Positions 23,085 through 33,252 of a stretch of DNA of 64,000 nt are shown here, piece after piece. This DNA comes from Deltaproteobacteria bacterium (GTDB lineage Bacteria > Desulfobacterota > Dissulfuribacteria > Dissulfuribacterales > UBA3076). The stretch spans positions 21,618 through 85,617 of the forward strand of contig JAGYNZ010000009.1 of the NCBI GenBank assembly GCA_018399745.1, read 5' to 3'. A model generated the notes under the pieces. It was not told the origin of the DNA. It searched no databases and saw only the letters and a list, made by a program, of their open reading frames with translations. Positions within the stretch are counted from its first letter, which is position 1, and the number at the start of each line of letters is the position of its first letter. Both the position numbers and the translations under genes were made by a program.

Positions 23085-23600
23085 ATGCCGGGTTTTACTT
23101 TATACTCAAACGAAATATTTATTGAAGAAAAAATTGACCTAGCCAAATATCTATGGAAAAAATATGGAAAAGATCTAGCAGCAGACAGGGAAATTGGCCG
23201 GCTCCTCGGACTTTACAGAAATGAGATTTTAGAAAGCTACAAGCTGATGGAGATGTTTGGTGTAGTGAATGAATGTGCCATATGCGCGACCGAGGTCCCC
23301 GGCGGCGGTTGCTGCGGAGCTGGTATTGAGGACTGGTATGACGAATTTATGTTGCTGCTCAATTTGCTTTTAAAAACAAAAATACCCACTGAACGCCTTG
23401 GGAGAAAAGACTGTCTGTTTCTAGGTCCTCAGGGCTGTCAGCTCTTTGCAAGACACCACTTTTGTGTCAATTATCTTTGCTCACAAATTACCGATGTGCT
23501 GAGCCCGGTCCAACTTTCAGATCTGAGGGCGCAGTCAGGCAAAGAACTCTTTCTGTGTTGGAAACTGGAACTGATTTTGAGGAACAGGCTTAATAATTAG
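23085..23600 (+). CDS. Conserved hypothetical cysteine-rich protein
   Basis: 171-aa ORF with CAICATEVPGGGCCGAG, KDCLFLGPQGCQLFARHHFCVNYLC; fills gap between annotated genes. Confidence 0.65.
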   Translation: MPGFTLYSNEIFIEEKIDLAKYLWKKYGKDLAADREIGRLLGLYRNEILESYKLMEMFGVVNECAICATEVPGGGCCGAGIEDWYDEFMLLLNLLLKTKIPTERLGRKDCLFLGPQGCQLFARHHFCVNYLCSQITDVLSPVQLSDLRAQSGKELFLCWKLELILRNRLNN

Positions 23601-23711
23601 GGATTGAGTATTTCCCCAAAATACAGGGTATCCCTTCATATGCCCCAGCAGTAATGAAGTTAATAAGTGCTGTAAAGGATTATTGTTAAAATTTTGGCTC
23701 TCTCTTTTAGT

Positions 23712-23740
23712 AAACCAGAAATATTTCTGGTTTTTTATTT
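23712..23740. terminator. Bidirectional terminator-like palindrome at 3' end of the 23735 kinase gene
   Basis: Perfect palindrome AAACCAGAAATATTTCTGGTTT followed by T-rich tract. Confidence 0.7.
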
Positions 23741-24994
23741 CCCTTGTAGTTTCTTTGATATTGCAACATAAAAGGTAGCTCCTTTCTCCTCTCCTGGTTC
23801 CGCCCAAACATTCCCTTCATGCCTTTTTGCGAGCTCCTTAACAACCGCAAGGCCCAAACCAGCACCCGCGATTCCCTTAGAGGTCTTTTCCCTCTGATAG
23901 ATTTGGAAAATCTTTTCACACTGATCCTTCTTAATTCCAACGCCATCATCGCTGACTGAAAAGATATGAAAGTCTTTGTCTTCTCTGTAACCAAGCCTGA
24001 TTTCACTCAATTTATCTCCACCATATTTGAGCGCATTGTCCACAAGATTGCGCAGAATCCTCGTGACCGAAAGCCTGTCTGCCCTGATTACACTATCTGC
24101 TCCGGGCTCAACCAATTTGATGTGACGGCTGTCTAAAACAGAAGAAAATTCATCCTTTAACTCATTAAATATCTCCCCGATTTTGAGGTCTTCCATATTT
24201 AAAGGCGCAACCTTTGCCTGTACATATATGTTTATTCTCTCCACCAGAGTTACTATTTGTTCAGATGTTTTCTGGATCTTTTCACAATACCCTCTACCCT
24301 TATCGTTTAATATATGGCCATATTTTTTGATAAGGAGTTTGGAGATGCCGTGGATCGCGATAGCAGGGCCTTTGAGATCATGAAATGTCGAGTAAGCGAA
24401 AAATTCAATCATTTTTTTTGACTCAGATAATTTGTCTTTCTTTTTCAGGATATTTTCATAAAGCCATGCATTTTTTACTGCTACCGATACTTGATTCCCT
24501 ATTACCTCAAGAAAATCTATCATTTCTTGATCTAACTTAATCAGTTTACCGGATGCCAGGTTCATAACACCTACAACCTGACCGACTGCAATGAGGGGAA
24601 CGCACATGATGATCTTAAAACCCTTGTTTGCGAGCAGTGTGGCTCTTTGCTTATCCTCAAGCTCAGAGACATGCTGAGCAATGAAAGAACGTGTACTGGC
24701 TGCCTTTCCCGTAAAACCTTCTCCTAACTCCACATATTCAAGGCCTCCGGGATCGGTTCCCCGACATGCCGACAGGTGCAAATGCCGGCCACTTTTGTCC
24801 AGCAAGTAGATCCTGCAGGCGTCAAATTCAAAATGTTCGAGCATCTTAAATGCTGCACCATTTAAAATATCGTCGAGTTTCTGAGATGATGAGAGAAAGT
24901 TACTGATGTCCAAGATGATAGAAAGCCCTTTATTTCTCTCTAACAAATTGTTTTTGCTAAAATCTATTGAGATATATCTTTTATTCAGCGACAT
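23735..24994 (-). CDS. GAF-domain sensor histidine kinase
   Basis: GAF region; AYSTFHDLKGPAIAIHG; RILRNLVDNALKYGG; SDDGVGIKKDQCEKIFQIYQREKTSKGIAGAGLGLAVVKEL. Confidence 0.88.
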   Translation of the reverse strand: MSLNKRYISIDFSKNNLLERNKGLSIILDISNFLSSSQKLDDILNGAAFKMLEHFEFDACRIYLLDKSGRHLHLSACRGTDPGGLEYVELGEGFTGKAASTRSFIAQHVSELEDKQRATLLANKGFKIIMCVPLIAVGQVVGVMNLASGKLIKLDQEMIDFLEVIGNQVSVAVKNAWLYENILKKKDKLSESKKMIEFFAYSTFHDLKGPAIAIHGISKLLIKKYGHILNDKGRGYCEKIQKTSEQIVTLVERINIYVQAKVAPLNMEDLKIGEIFNELKDEFSSVLDSRHIKLVEPGADSVIRADRLSVTRILRNLVDNALKYGGDKLSEIRLGYREDKDFHIFSVSDDGVGIKKDQCEKIFQIYQREKTSKGIAGAGLGLAVVKELAKRHEGNVWAEPGEEKGATFYVAISKKLQGK

Positions 24995-25022
24995 AGCAGG
25001 TCTTTCTCAAAAAAGATAAAAA

Positions 25023-26501
25023 TTAAGTCAAAGGTTTAATTGTCCAGAAGGTTCCGTCAGGCCCGTCTTTAAGAATTATCCCCTTAGCTTCTAGAGCATC
25101 TCTGATCCTGTCTGCAGTGGCCCAATCTTTTTCCTCTCTGGCCCTGGTCCTATCCTTAATGACCTTCAATACATCGGCCTCGGTCATCCCAAGGAGGCCC
25201 AGTGCCTCGAGATTCCTGTTTCTAAGATATGCATCAGGCTCTTGATTGAGCAACCCCAGCACCCTGAAAGTATCCTGGATTGTCTGTACTCCAAACTTCA
25301 AAGGTTCTGCGTAAAGGACCGAAGGCCTCTTTTCAGCTTCCTGTCCAAGGCGATTTAAGGCCCTGACACCATCGAAGAGGTGCCCAATGGCCTGTGCGGT
25401 ATTGAAATCATCATCCATGGCATACTCAAATCGATTTTTAAGATGATCAAGTGTCTCTATGCTTTCCTTTGCCTCATAAGTGAGTAGCCGCTGTTTTTTT
25501 ATTGACCTTTCTGCCAGATGTATTGCCTCGGAAAGGGCCGTATAGCATCGATCCAGGGCGCAAGTCGTCTCCATCAGGATATCAGGACTGTAATCGAGGG
25601 GACTGCGATAATGCTTGGAAAGGAGAAAAAGCCTGAGTACCTCAGGATGATGTTTCTCCAGAATCTCTCGTATGGTTATAAAATTTCCAAGGGACTTTGA
25701 CATTTTCTCGCTAAGGATCGTTACAAAGCCGTTGTGCATCCAGAAACGGACAAAAGTCTTTCCTGTTGCCGCTTCGGATTGGGCACGCTCATTTTCGTGG
25801 TGAGGAAATATGAGATCCAGACCACCGCCATGTATGTCCAGAGTAGGTCCCAGATACTTCATGCTCATGGCGGAGCATTCAATATGCCATCCCGGCCTGC
25901 CTGGTCCCCATGGACTATCCCATTTGGGCTCACCGGGTTTTGCCGCCTTCCACAAAGCAAAATCCATAGGGTCTTGTTTCTCTTCTCCCACGGCTATCCT
26001 TGCCCCGGCCCTCATTTCTGCTATATTTCTTCGGGATAAGGTCCCATAGCCGGAGAAACTGCGCACAGAGAAATATACATCACCTCCCGAGGTATAAGCA
26101 TGGCCCTTGGTTATCAATATCTCTATTAGTTCTATAATTTCCTGAATGTGTTCTGTTGCCCTTGGTTCTTTCGTAGCACAGAACACTCCCAGTGCATCCA
26201 TATCCTGAGAGAAATGCCTTATCTCTCTATCTGCAAGGGCCTCGGAGGAAATTCCTTCCTCAATGGACCGGTTGATGATCTTGTCGTCGATGTCAGTAAA
26301 ATTCCTTATAAAATTCACCTCAAATCCTCTATATCTGAGGTAGCGTAACACTGCATCAAAGACTACCGCTGAACGGGCATGCCCAATATGACAACGATCA
26401 TAAGCCGTTATGCCGCACACATACATGCGCACATATCCTGAACTCAGGGGCTCAAAAACCTCTTTTTTGCGGGTAAAGGTATTATAAATTTTTATGGTCA
26501 T
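25023..26501 (-). CDS. cysS: Cysteinyl-tRNA synthetase
   Basis: MYVCGITAYDRCHIGHARSAVVFD, WHIECSAMSMKYLG, IHGGGLDLIFPHHENE, KMSKSLGNF. Confidence 0.97.
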   Translation of the reverse strand: MTIKIYNTFTRKKEVFEPLSSGYVRMYVCGITAYDRCHIGHARSAVVFDAVLRYLRYRGFEVNFIRNFTDIDDKIINRSIEEGISSEALADREIRHFSQDMDALGVFCATKEPRATEHIQEIIELIEILITKGHAYTSGGDVYFSVRSFSGYGTLSRRNIAEMRAGARIAVGEEKQDPMDFALWKAAKPGEPKWDSPWGPGRPGWHIECSAMSMKYLGPTLDIHGGGLDLIFPHHENERAQSEAATGKTFVRFWMHNGFVTILSEKMSKSLGNFITIREILEKHHPEVLRLFLLSKHYRSPLDYSPDILMETTCALDRCYTALSEAIHLAERSIKKQRLLTYEAKESIETLDHLKNRFEYAMDDDFNTAQAIGHLFDGVRALNRLGQEAEKRPSVLYAEPLKFGVQTIQDTFRVLGLLNQEPDAYLRNRNLEALGLLGMTEADVLKVIKDRTRAREEKDWATADRIRDALEAKGIILKDGPDGTFWTIKPLT

Positions 26502-26710
26502 GATGATTAAAAAACTACCAGGCAGCAAACGTCTGCAAATACCGCCTAAAGAATGTTAAATTCGCACTTACAAGGGTCAATGTCAACTGTTTTCACGTTC
26601 TACCTTACATATCAGCAGGGTAAAACCCCGTATAAGTATGTGGCGGATTCAAAAAAGTATTTTTAAATTGAATCAACTGGTATATAAATGGGGGTTTAAA
26701 GAATGCTAAT

Positions 26711-26726
26711 CTACTATATATTGTAT
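26711..26726. promoter_or_regulatory. Candidate NrdR box upstream of nrdJ
   Basis: CTACTATATATTGTAT agrees with 13 of 16 positions of the consensus ACACWATATATWGTGT. Confidence 0.5.
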
Positions 26727-26862
26727 ATAATTTATTAGTGATCTCTTTGAAAAAACTCAATCTGGATGATTGCTTCAATTTTACAAAACGCCTATGCTTT
26801 CGACCTAGATAGAGGCAGGGCCAGATATTTCCTTATAGTGAGGGAAACCAAGGGTATATAAC

Positions 26863-29130
26863 ATGGCAAATTTAATGGAATCCAGTCGAACGGCTTTATC
26901 AATTACGGACAGTGGTCTTCCCAATACAGATTTGCCGCTGACTGATAACGCACTCGTTGTATTGGCCCGCAGATATCTGAAGAAAGATGATCAGGGCAAA
27001 AATTTCGAAACTCCTGAAGAGATGTTCAGGAGGGTGGCGGAGACAATTGCCAAGGCAGATCCTATTTATGATAAGAATGCCGATATAGATGCCCTTACCG
27101 AGATTTTTTATGGAATTATGACTTCTCTTAAATTTATTCCTAATTCGCCGACCTTAATGAATGCAGGCAGAGAGCTTGGACAGCTATCCGCATGCTTTGT
27201 ACTTCCAATTGATGATTCTATTGAAAGCATTTTTGAGGCAATACAGCATACTGCCATGATTCATAAGAGCGGTGGAGGCACAGGCTTTTCCTTCTCAAGG
27301 ATACGACCTAAGGGAGATCGAGTCAAATCCACACAGGGAATCGCAAGCGGCCCGATTTCCTTTATGACCATATTTGATGTAGCTACTGAGACAGTTAAGC
27401 AGGGAGGCACCAGGCGTGGTGCCAACATGGCTATTCTGAGGGTAGATCACCCTGATATTGAGGAATTTATCAGCACTAAGACGCATATTGAAAGGCTCAA
27501 TAATTTCAATATTTCCGTCGCATTGACAGAGAAATTTATGCAGGCGGTTGAGCTTGGAAACGACTATGCGCTGATTAACCCCAGGACCGAAAAAGAGGTC
27601 AGATGGATATCAGCATCAGCTATCTTTGATAAGATAGTGAATTCAGCCTGGAATAGCGGTGAACCCGGAATCGTATTCCTGGACCGAATCAACAGATCGA
27701 ACCCTACTCCTGATCTGGGAGAAATCGAAAGCACGAATCCTTGTGGCGAACAGCCACTTCTACCCTACGAATCATGTAACCTGGGTTCTATCAATCTGGG
27801 CAAATTTGTTAAAGATGGCAATATAGATTATCAGGCCCTTAAGGATACAGTGTGGCATGCAGTCCACTTTTTGGACAACGTGATAGATGTCAACAAGTTT
27901 CCTCTCGAAGAAATCCGCAATATGACGCTCCTGACCCGCAAGATAGGCCTGGGAGTCATGGGCTTTGCTGACCTCCTTATATGTCTGGGAATTCCATATA
28001 ACTCTGACAAGGCCGTTTCCCTGGCTGAGGAACTCATGTCTTTTATAGATAAGGAATCAAAGGAAGCCTCGGCAGAACTTGCGGTAAAGCGTGGGAATTT
28101 CCCTGCCTATAAAGGTAGCATTTACGATAATCCGAACACTCCTCTCATGAGAAACGCCACCACCACTACTATCGCACCAACCGGTACTATAAGCATTATT
28201 GCAGGGGCATCAAGCGGCATTGAGCCTCTGTTTGCAATCAGCTATATCCGTCGTGTGCTTGATGGTACAGAGCTTGTAGAGACACACCCCCTGTTTGTAA
28301 AGGCAATGAAAGATGCCGGTAAATATTCTGAGCCCTTGATGGAAAAGATCGCAGAAGCCGGATCCATCCAAGATATGGATGAAGTGCCGAAAGACCTGAA
28401 GAAAATATTCGTCACCTCCCTGGACGTCTCACCGGAGGATCATATAGCCATCCAGGCCGCATTCCAGAAAGATATTGATAATGCTGTGTCTAAAACAATC
28501 AACTTTCCTGAAGGTGTGACACAGGACTCTATCCGCAGGGCATACATATTGGCTTGGAGTAAGGGTCTTAAGGGAATAACAATCTATCGTAGCGGCAGCA
28601 GGCCGATCCAGGTCCTAAGTCTGAAAAAAGAGAGAAAACTGACTGATTCATCAGAAAAAAACCTTCAGAAGAATACAAACGGAAAGATCGCTCCAAGACC
28701 CAGACCGCCTAAAACTCACGGTATTACAGAGCGGGTGCGGACAGGGTGTGGAAATCTCTATGTAACTGTTAACTGGGATGATAAAGATATCTGTGAGGTA
28801 TTTGCCCAAATGGGTAAGACCGGTGGGTGCGCCGCCTGTCAGATTGAGGCTGAAAGCAGATTGATTTCCCTTGCACTCCGTTCCGGGATCAGGGTCCAGT
28901 CCATTGTAAGCCAGCTTGCTGGCATACGTTGCCCGTCTCCCATCTGGCATGAAGGGGGCCAGATTCTTTCCTGCCCTGACGCCATTGCTAAAGTACTGGC
29001 ATCCGCTAGCGGAATTAATATAGAAAAAGGAGGGCCCGTTATTATGAACTGTCCTGAGTGCGGCGCGGTGCTTGAGCCGGAGGGCGGCTGCTTTCTATGC
29101 CGGTCCTGCGGGTTTTCAAAATGCGATTAA
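26863..29130 (+). CDS. nrdJ: Vitamin B12-dependent ribonucleoside-diphosphate reductase (class II)
   Basis: FIPNSPTLMNAGRELGQLSACFVLPIDDSIESIFEA, GGTGFSFSRIRPKGD, STNPCGEQPLLPYESCNLGSINL; C-terminal Cys-rich CPECGAVLEPEGGCFLCRSCG. Confidence 0.95.
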   Translation: MANLMESSRTALSITDSGLPNTDLPLTDNALVVLARRYLKKDDQGKNFETPEEMFRRVAETIAKADPIYDKNADIDALTEIFYGIMTSLKFIPNSPTLMNAGRELGQLSACFVLPIDDSIESIFEAIQHTAMIHKSGGGTGFSFSRIRPKGDRVKSTQGIASGPISFMTIFDVATETVKQGGTRRGANMAILRVDHPDIEEFISTKTHIERLNNFNISVALTEKFMQAVELGNDYALINPRTEKEVRWISASAIFDKIVNSAWNSGEPGIVFLDRINRSNPTPDLGEIESTNPCGEQPLLPYESCNLGSINLGKFVKDGNIDYQALKDTVWHAVHFLDNVIDVNKFPLEEIRNMTLLTRKIGLGVMGFADLLICLGIPYNSDKAVSLAEELMSFIDKESKEASAELAVKRGNFPAYKGSIYDNPNTPLMRNATTTTIAPTGTISIIAGASSGIEPLFAISYIRRVLDGTELVETHPLFVKAMKDAGKYSEPLMEKIAEAGSIQDMDEVPKDLKKIFVTSLDVSPEDHIAIQAAFQKDIDNAVSKTINFPEGVTQDSIRRAYILAWSKGLKGITIYRSGSRPIQVLSLKKERKLTDSSEKNLQKNTNGKIAPRPRPPKTHGITERVRTGCGNLYVTVNWDDKDICEVFAQMGKTGGCAACQIEAESRLISLALRSGIRVQSIVSQLAGIRCPSPIWHEGGQILSCPDAIAKVLASASGINIEKGGPVIMNCPECGAVLEPEGGCFLCRSCGFSKCD

Positions 29131-29324
29131 TAAAAAGGATCTCTTCATCAGTTTTTCAGGGTATAAACTACATAGTCGATATCAAAAAATCCGTTTTCAG
29201 TCAGATATTTATTACAGCACTGCTTACCATTTAATTTAACCTGGAAGGCTATCTTAACTAATTCATAAAATCAGAAAGGGAAATACGGGCCCAGACAAAC
29301 TGAAATTTGTAACGTTTTCCCCTT

Positions 29325-32300
29325 TTAGTCACCATCCAAAACATCGCGGACAATAGTGGCCAGAACGTTAATAGAAAAGGGTTTATTAATAAAATGCACG
29401 CCTTTATCCAGCATTCCATGGTGAGCTATAATATCTGCCGTATAACCCGACATAAAAAGGCACTTTATATCAGGATAAAGAGATGACAGATTTTTTGCCA
29501 AGTCCCGGCCGTTCATCTCTGGCATAACCACGTCGGTAATAAGCAGATGGATATCGCCAGCATGCTCTCTGGCCAGACTGATTGCTTTGCCGGGGGTGGC
29601 GGAAACCAGAACGGTATAGCCTTGAAGTTTTAGCATCATTGCAGTCATTCTCAGAATTGCAGGTTCGTCTTCCACCAGCAGTATGGTCTCGCTACCACTT
29701 ACTGACAGCTTTACCGTATCTTTTTCTGACATCAAAGTGCTCTTGTGCGCGTATCGTGGCAGATATATCTTGACAGACGTACCGTAGCCCAGCTCGCTGT
29801 AGACATTGATGAAACCGTTGTTTTGCTTAACAATCCCATATACGGTAGCCAAGCCCAGGCCCGTCCCTTTGCCGGGCTCTTTCGTAGTAAAAAACGGTTC
29901 AAACAGTTTGCTCTGAGTCTCTTTTCCCATACCGCAACCGTCATCACTCACGGCCAGCAGGGCATATTCGCCCGGGATAGACCCAGGATGTTTGGCACAG
30001 TAGACTTCATCAAACACCATATTGGCCGTCTCAATTGTGACCCGGCCCCCTTCCCCAATCGCGTCGCGGGCATTAATGCAAAGATTGGCCAGAATCTGAT
30101 CGATCTGAGAGGGATCCACATTAACTCGCCAGAGCCCTTGCCCTGGCAACCAAGCCAATTCAATGTCTTCACCTATCAAACGGTGTAACATTTTCATGAT
30201 GCTATTTACACCATGATTCAGATCAAAAATTTGGGGCTCGATGGTCTGCTTGCGGGCAAAAGCCAACAGCTGTCTTGTCAAATCTGCAGATCGTTGAGAA
30301 GCTTGCTTGATCTCCATCAGGTCTGCCTGGAGTATCTGGTTTTCACCCACATTCTGTAATGCCATTTCTGCGTGTCCCAAGATCACTCCCAGCATATTAT
30401 TAAAGTCATGCGCTACTCCGCCTGCCAAGCGACCCACCGATTCCATCTTTTGGGCCTGGTTCAACTGGGCCTGCAACTTTTGCTGCTCTGCTTCGGCCTG
30501 TTTTTGCTCTGTGATATCGGGGAAAACCACAATGCCTGCAATGATTCGGCCCTTTTCATCCCGAAGTGGTGCTGCGCTGGCCATAATCCAACGATCACCT
30601 TCTTTCCTGCGAATGATAATTTCTGCATTCTTAGTTATTTTACCATACCGTATAGCCTGAGTAAGCGGAAGGTCATCAACACTATAGGGCGTGCCGTCCG
30701 GGTAAAACATCTGCCAAAAATCCCGATGGTCATCGAGGACTATGCTTCTTATATCTTCAGGCTGCTTGAAAAGGAGCCCTATGGCCCCTTGGTTGAAATG
30801 CGTGATTTTTCCGTCTGGCGCCTCGGCAATAAGCACAGGAAATGGCATTTGCGCGATGGCGAATTCAAGTAATCGCAACACATGCGATTCCTCTTCCCGA
30901 GCCTTTTTCTCTTCGGTGATATCAGTTCCTGTGCAGATCACAAATTCAATTTTACCCTTTTCATCCAGTTTAGGGGTCCTTGTAATTTTTATAAGCCGAC
31001 GCTCCCCGTTAGCATTGGGAATCCACTCTTCGCTGTAAACCGGTTGGCCTGTTTCAAATACTTCCATGTTGCCAGCCCTGTAAAACTCAGCTAAATCCTG
31101 TGACATGAACTCTTCCAGCTTTTTATGGGCAATATCTTTGGGATGGCGACCCAGAAAATCAGCATGAGCGAGATTAACTCGTCTGTAGGTTTCGGGATTG
31201 GACAAATACCAGACCTGTGTATCCAGGCCATCCAAAAGCAGACGCTGTTCTCTTGATTTTTTTTTCAGGTCCTCAAAGGCCTTCCACCGATCAACGGCCG
31301 CTGCGACACCGTCGGCAATTGTTCGCAGTATACAAATGTCATTTTTCTGCCAATATCGAGCCGCCGTGCAGTCATCAAAGCCTATAAAACCCCACAGCCT
31401 GTCATCATTAAAAATCGGCACAATCAAAATGGAAAGAATATCCTGCGCCTCGAGAATTTTACGCTCCGACTCGGTCATCTCTGCAACCACTCCGGTAAAG
31501 GGCAGGCCGGCCTTAAGACAGGACAGCAAGGATGGCGCAACAGGTTCATAAGCCAGGTGCTGAAGATCAGCATTGTCGATCTGGGGAATGATGCCTTTGG
31601 CGCAGGATTCACAAAGCTGGGTCATGCATGGCCCGGTAACAGGGTCGTCTTCATGCAAAAAGATGTAAGCACGATCAGCCTGAACAGCGTCCCGTGACAC
31701 TTGCAAAATCCGGTGGAGTCTCTTCAACAGATCGCCTGACGTGGCCAGGCATTGTATGCACTCCGCAGCGCATCTCTCATAAATGAGCCGTCGTCTGAGA
31801 GTGTCTTCACTCTTGCGCAATTCTTGTGTTCGCGCTTCCAGCAGATCTTCCACCCCCAGAAGTGACCTTTCCCGTCGTGCCCTGGTACAAAGTTCCAGAA
31901 GATATTGCGGCTCGAACGGTTTACGCAAATAGGCGGCCGCCCCCTTGCGCATCCAGGCCAAAGCCAATTCAGGGCTGGGGTCCTTAGTCATCATAATGCA
32001 TATGACGTCGGGACGAATTTTTTTAAACCGCATCAACAGATTATCCCCTTTGCCGTCGGGTAAATGATAGTCGATCAACGTCATATCAAATGGTTCCCGT
32101 CCAAATAAATCTATAGCAGAATTCAGAGTCACAGCGATTTCGGCATAATATCCATCTTGCTCAAAAGTTTTCTTAAACAAATCGGCCAGGGTCCGGCTGT
32201 CCTCGACAATCAAAATACGCAACTGAAACCTTGGTCGCTCACCGGCTAGCAGAGACCTTGCCAAGGAAATAAAACGTTTTCCCTCCACTGGCGAAGACAA

Positions 32301-32642
32301 AAAGGCATTGGCTCCCAAAACCGCGTTAATACGGCTGACATCGTCACCGGCAAAGGTGGCTGAAACCACCAGTATAGGCACGTCGTTGAATCCAGGATAT
32401 TCAGACGAACGTAGCAGTCGGCAAAAGCGCCAGCCATCGATCCCGGGCATGTACAGGTCCGTGACAATCAGATCGGGCAGATTACTCTCGTCCATTGCTG
32501 AAAGGGCTACTTCGGCGCTCTCATACGCCACGGCCTCGATGCCTTCCTTGCGCAACAGCCTTGTAAGGATATTGAGCTGAGTGACGTCGTCATTGACCAC
32601 TACAGCAGTAGGAATAATTTTTTGTGTCTGGTGCTGTGACAT
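29325..32642 (-). CDS. Multidomain hybrid histidine kinase (REC-REC-GAF-PAS-PAS-HisKA-HATPase-REC)
   Basis: Two N-terminal receiver domains (LIVTDLYMPGIDG; TLIDYHLPDGKG), AGGVAHDFNNMLGVILGHAEMAL, GTGLGLATVYGIVKQNNG, C-terminal receiver (LLITDVVMPEMNG). Confidence 0.92.
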   Translation of the reverse strand: MSQHQTQKIIPTAVVVNDDVTQLNILTRLLRKEGIEAVAYESAEVALSAMDESNLPDLIVTDLYMPGIDGWRFCRLLRSSEYPGFNDVPILVVSATFAGDDVSRINAVLGANAFLSSPVEGKRFISLARSLLAGERPRFQLRILIVEDSRTLADLFKKTFEQDGYYAEIAVTLNSAIDLFGREPFDMTLIDYHLPDGKGDNLLMRFKKIRPDVICIMMTKDPSPELALAWMRKGAAAYLRKPFEPQYLLELCTRARRERSLLGVEDLLEARTQELRKSEDTLRRRLIYERCAAECIQCLATSGDLLKRLHRILQVSRDAVQADRAYIFLHEDDPVTGPCMTQLCESCAKGIIPQIDNADLQHLAYEPVAPSLLSCLKAGLPFTGVVAEMTESERKILEAQDILSILIVPIFNDDRLWGFIGFDDCTAARYWQKNDICILRTIADGVAAAVDRWKAFEDLKKKSREQRLLLDGLDTQVWYLSNPETYRRVNLAHADFLGRHPKDIAHKKLEEFMSQDLAEFYRAGNMEVFETGQPVYSEEWIPNANGERRLIKITRTPKLDEKGKIEFVICTGTDITEEKKAREEESHVLRLLEFAIAQMPFPVLIAEAPDGKITHFNQGAIGLLFKQPEDIRSIVLDDHRDFWQMFYPDGTPYSVDDLPLTQAIRYGKITKNAEIIIRRKEGDRWIMASAAPLRDEKGRIIAGIVVFPDITEQKQAEAEQQKLQAQLNQAQKMESVGRLAGGVAHDFNNMLGVILGHAEMALQNVGENQILQADLMEIKQASQRSADLTRQLLAFARKQTIEPQIFDLNHGVNSIMKMLHRLIGEDIELAWLPGQGLWRVNVDPSQIDQILANLCINARDAIGEGGRVTIETANMVFDEVYCAKHPGSIPGEYALLAVSDDGCGMGKETQSKLFEPFFTTKEPGKGTGLGLATVYGIVKQNNGFINVYSELGYGTSVKIYLPRYAHKSTLMSEKDTVKLSVSGSETILLVEDEPAILRMTAMMLKLQGYTVLVSATPGKAISLAREHAGDIHLLITDVVMPEMNGRDLAKNLSSLYPDIKCLFMSGYTADIIAHHGMLDKGVHFINKPFSINVLATIVRDVLDGD

Positions 32643-32804
32643 CAGTAAACCTCTTTTATAATTAATTCCCTCAACCCGTCATTTCCCTAAAGGCCTTTTC
32701 AGTGACTTACAAAAGTTCAGCAAGACCCGACGTCTTGATAAATAAAAAATAGTTTGTCCGCTTATACATCACGTGAGGCAAAATAGGCGGAAGTCAAATG
32801 TTTT

Positions 32805-33197
32805 TTAGTTATCAGGTAGTTTTGCATTATTCGTAGCTTCTCTTATTTTTTCTACAATCTCTTTGAGGTCAACTGGCTTTGTTGTCCAACCTTGGATACC
32901 GATATGTTCTATCGTCGCAACAAGGTCAGGTTGGTCCTCAATAGAACTCATGACGATTACAGGTAAATTCAGGCCATTCCGCCGCAGCAGAGTAAGAAAG
33001 GCATGACCGTGCATCCTGGGCATGATGAGATCAAGAAGAATGCAATCAGGTGTACAGTATTTGATGATCTCAGCTGCTTGCCTGCCATCTTCAGCACAGA
33101 TGATCTCAAAACCCACCTTATGTAATTGATTTGCCAGTATTGTTCGAGACGTAAAATCATCTTCAACAATCATAACCAAAACTTTTTCACGCATCAT
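32805..33197 (-). CDS. Single-domain response regulator
   Basis: MIVEDDFTSRTILANQL...DCILLDLIMPRMHGHAFL...TTKPVDLKEIVEKI. Confidence 0.92.
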   Translation of the reverse strand: MMREKVLVMIVEDDFTSRTILANQLHKVGFEIICAEDGRQAAEIIKYCTPDCILLDLIMPRMHGHAFLTLLRRNGLNLPVIVMSSIEDQPDLVATIEHIGIQGWTTKPVDLKEIVEKIREATNNAKLPDN

Positions 33198-33252
33198 CGC
33201 GAGCCCCTGTGATTAAATAGTTTTTTGCCCTTACCACGACCTTGTTTATATG

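Noticed and set aside
26530-26862. Possible cobalamin riboswitch upstream of nrdJ
   Set aside because: No recognisable B12-box or riboswitch core by eye
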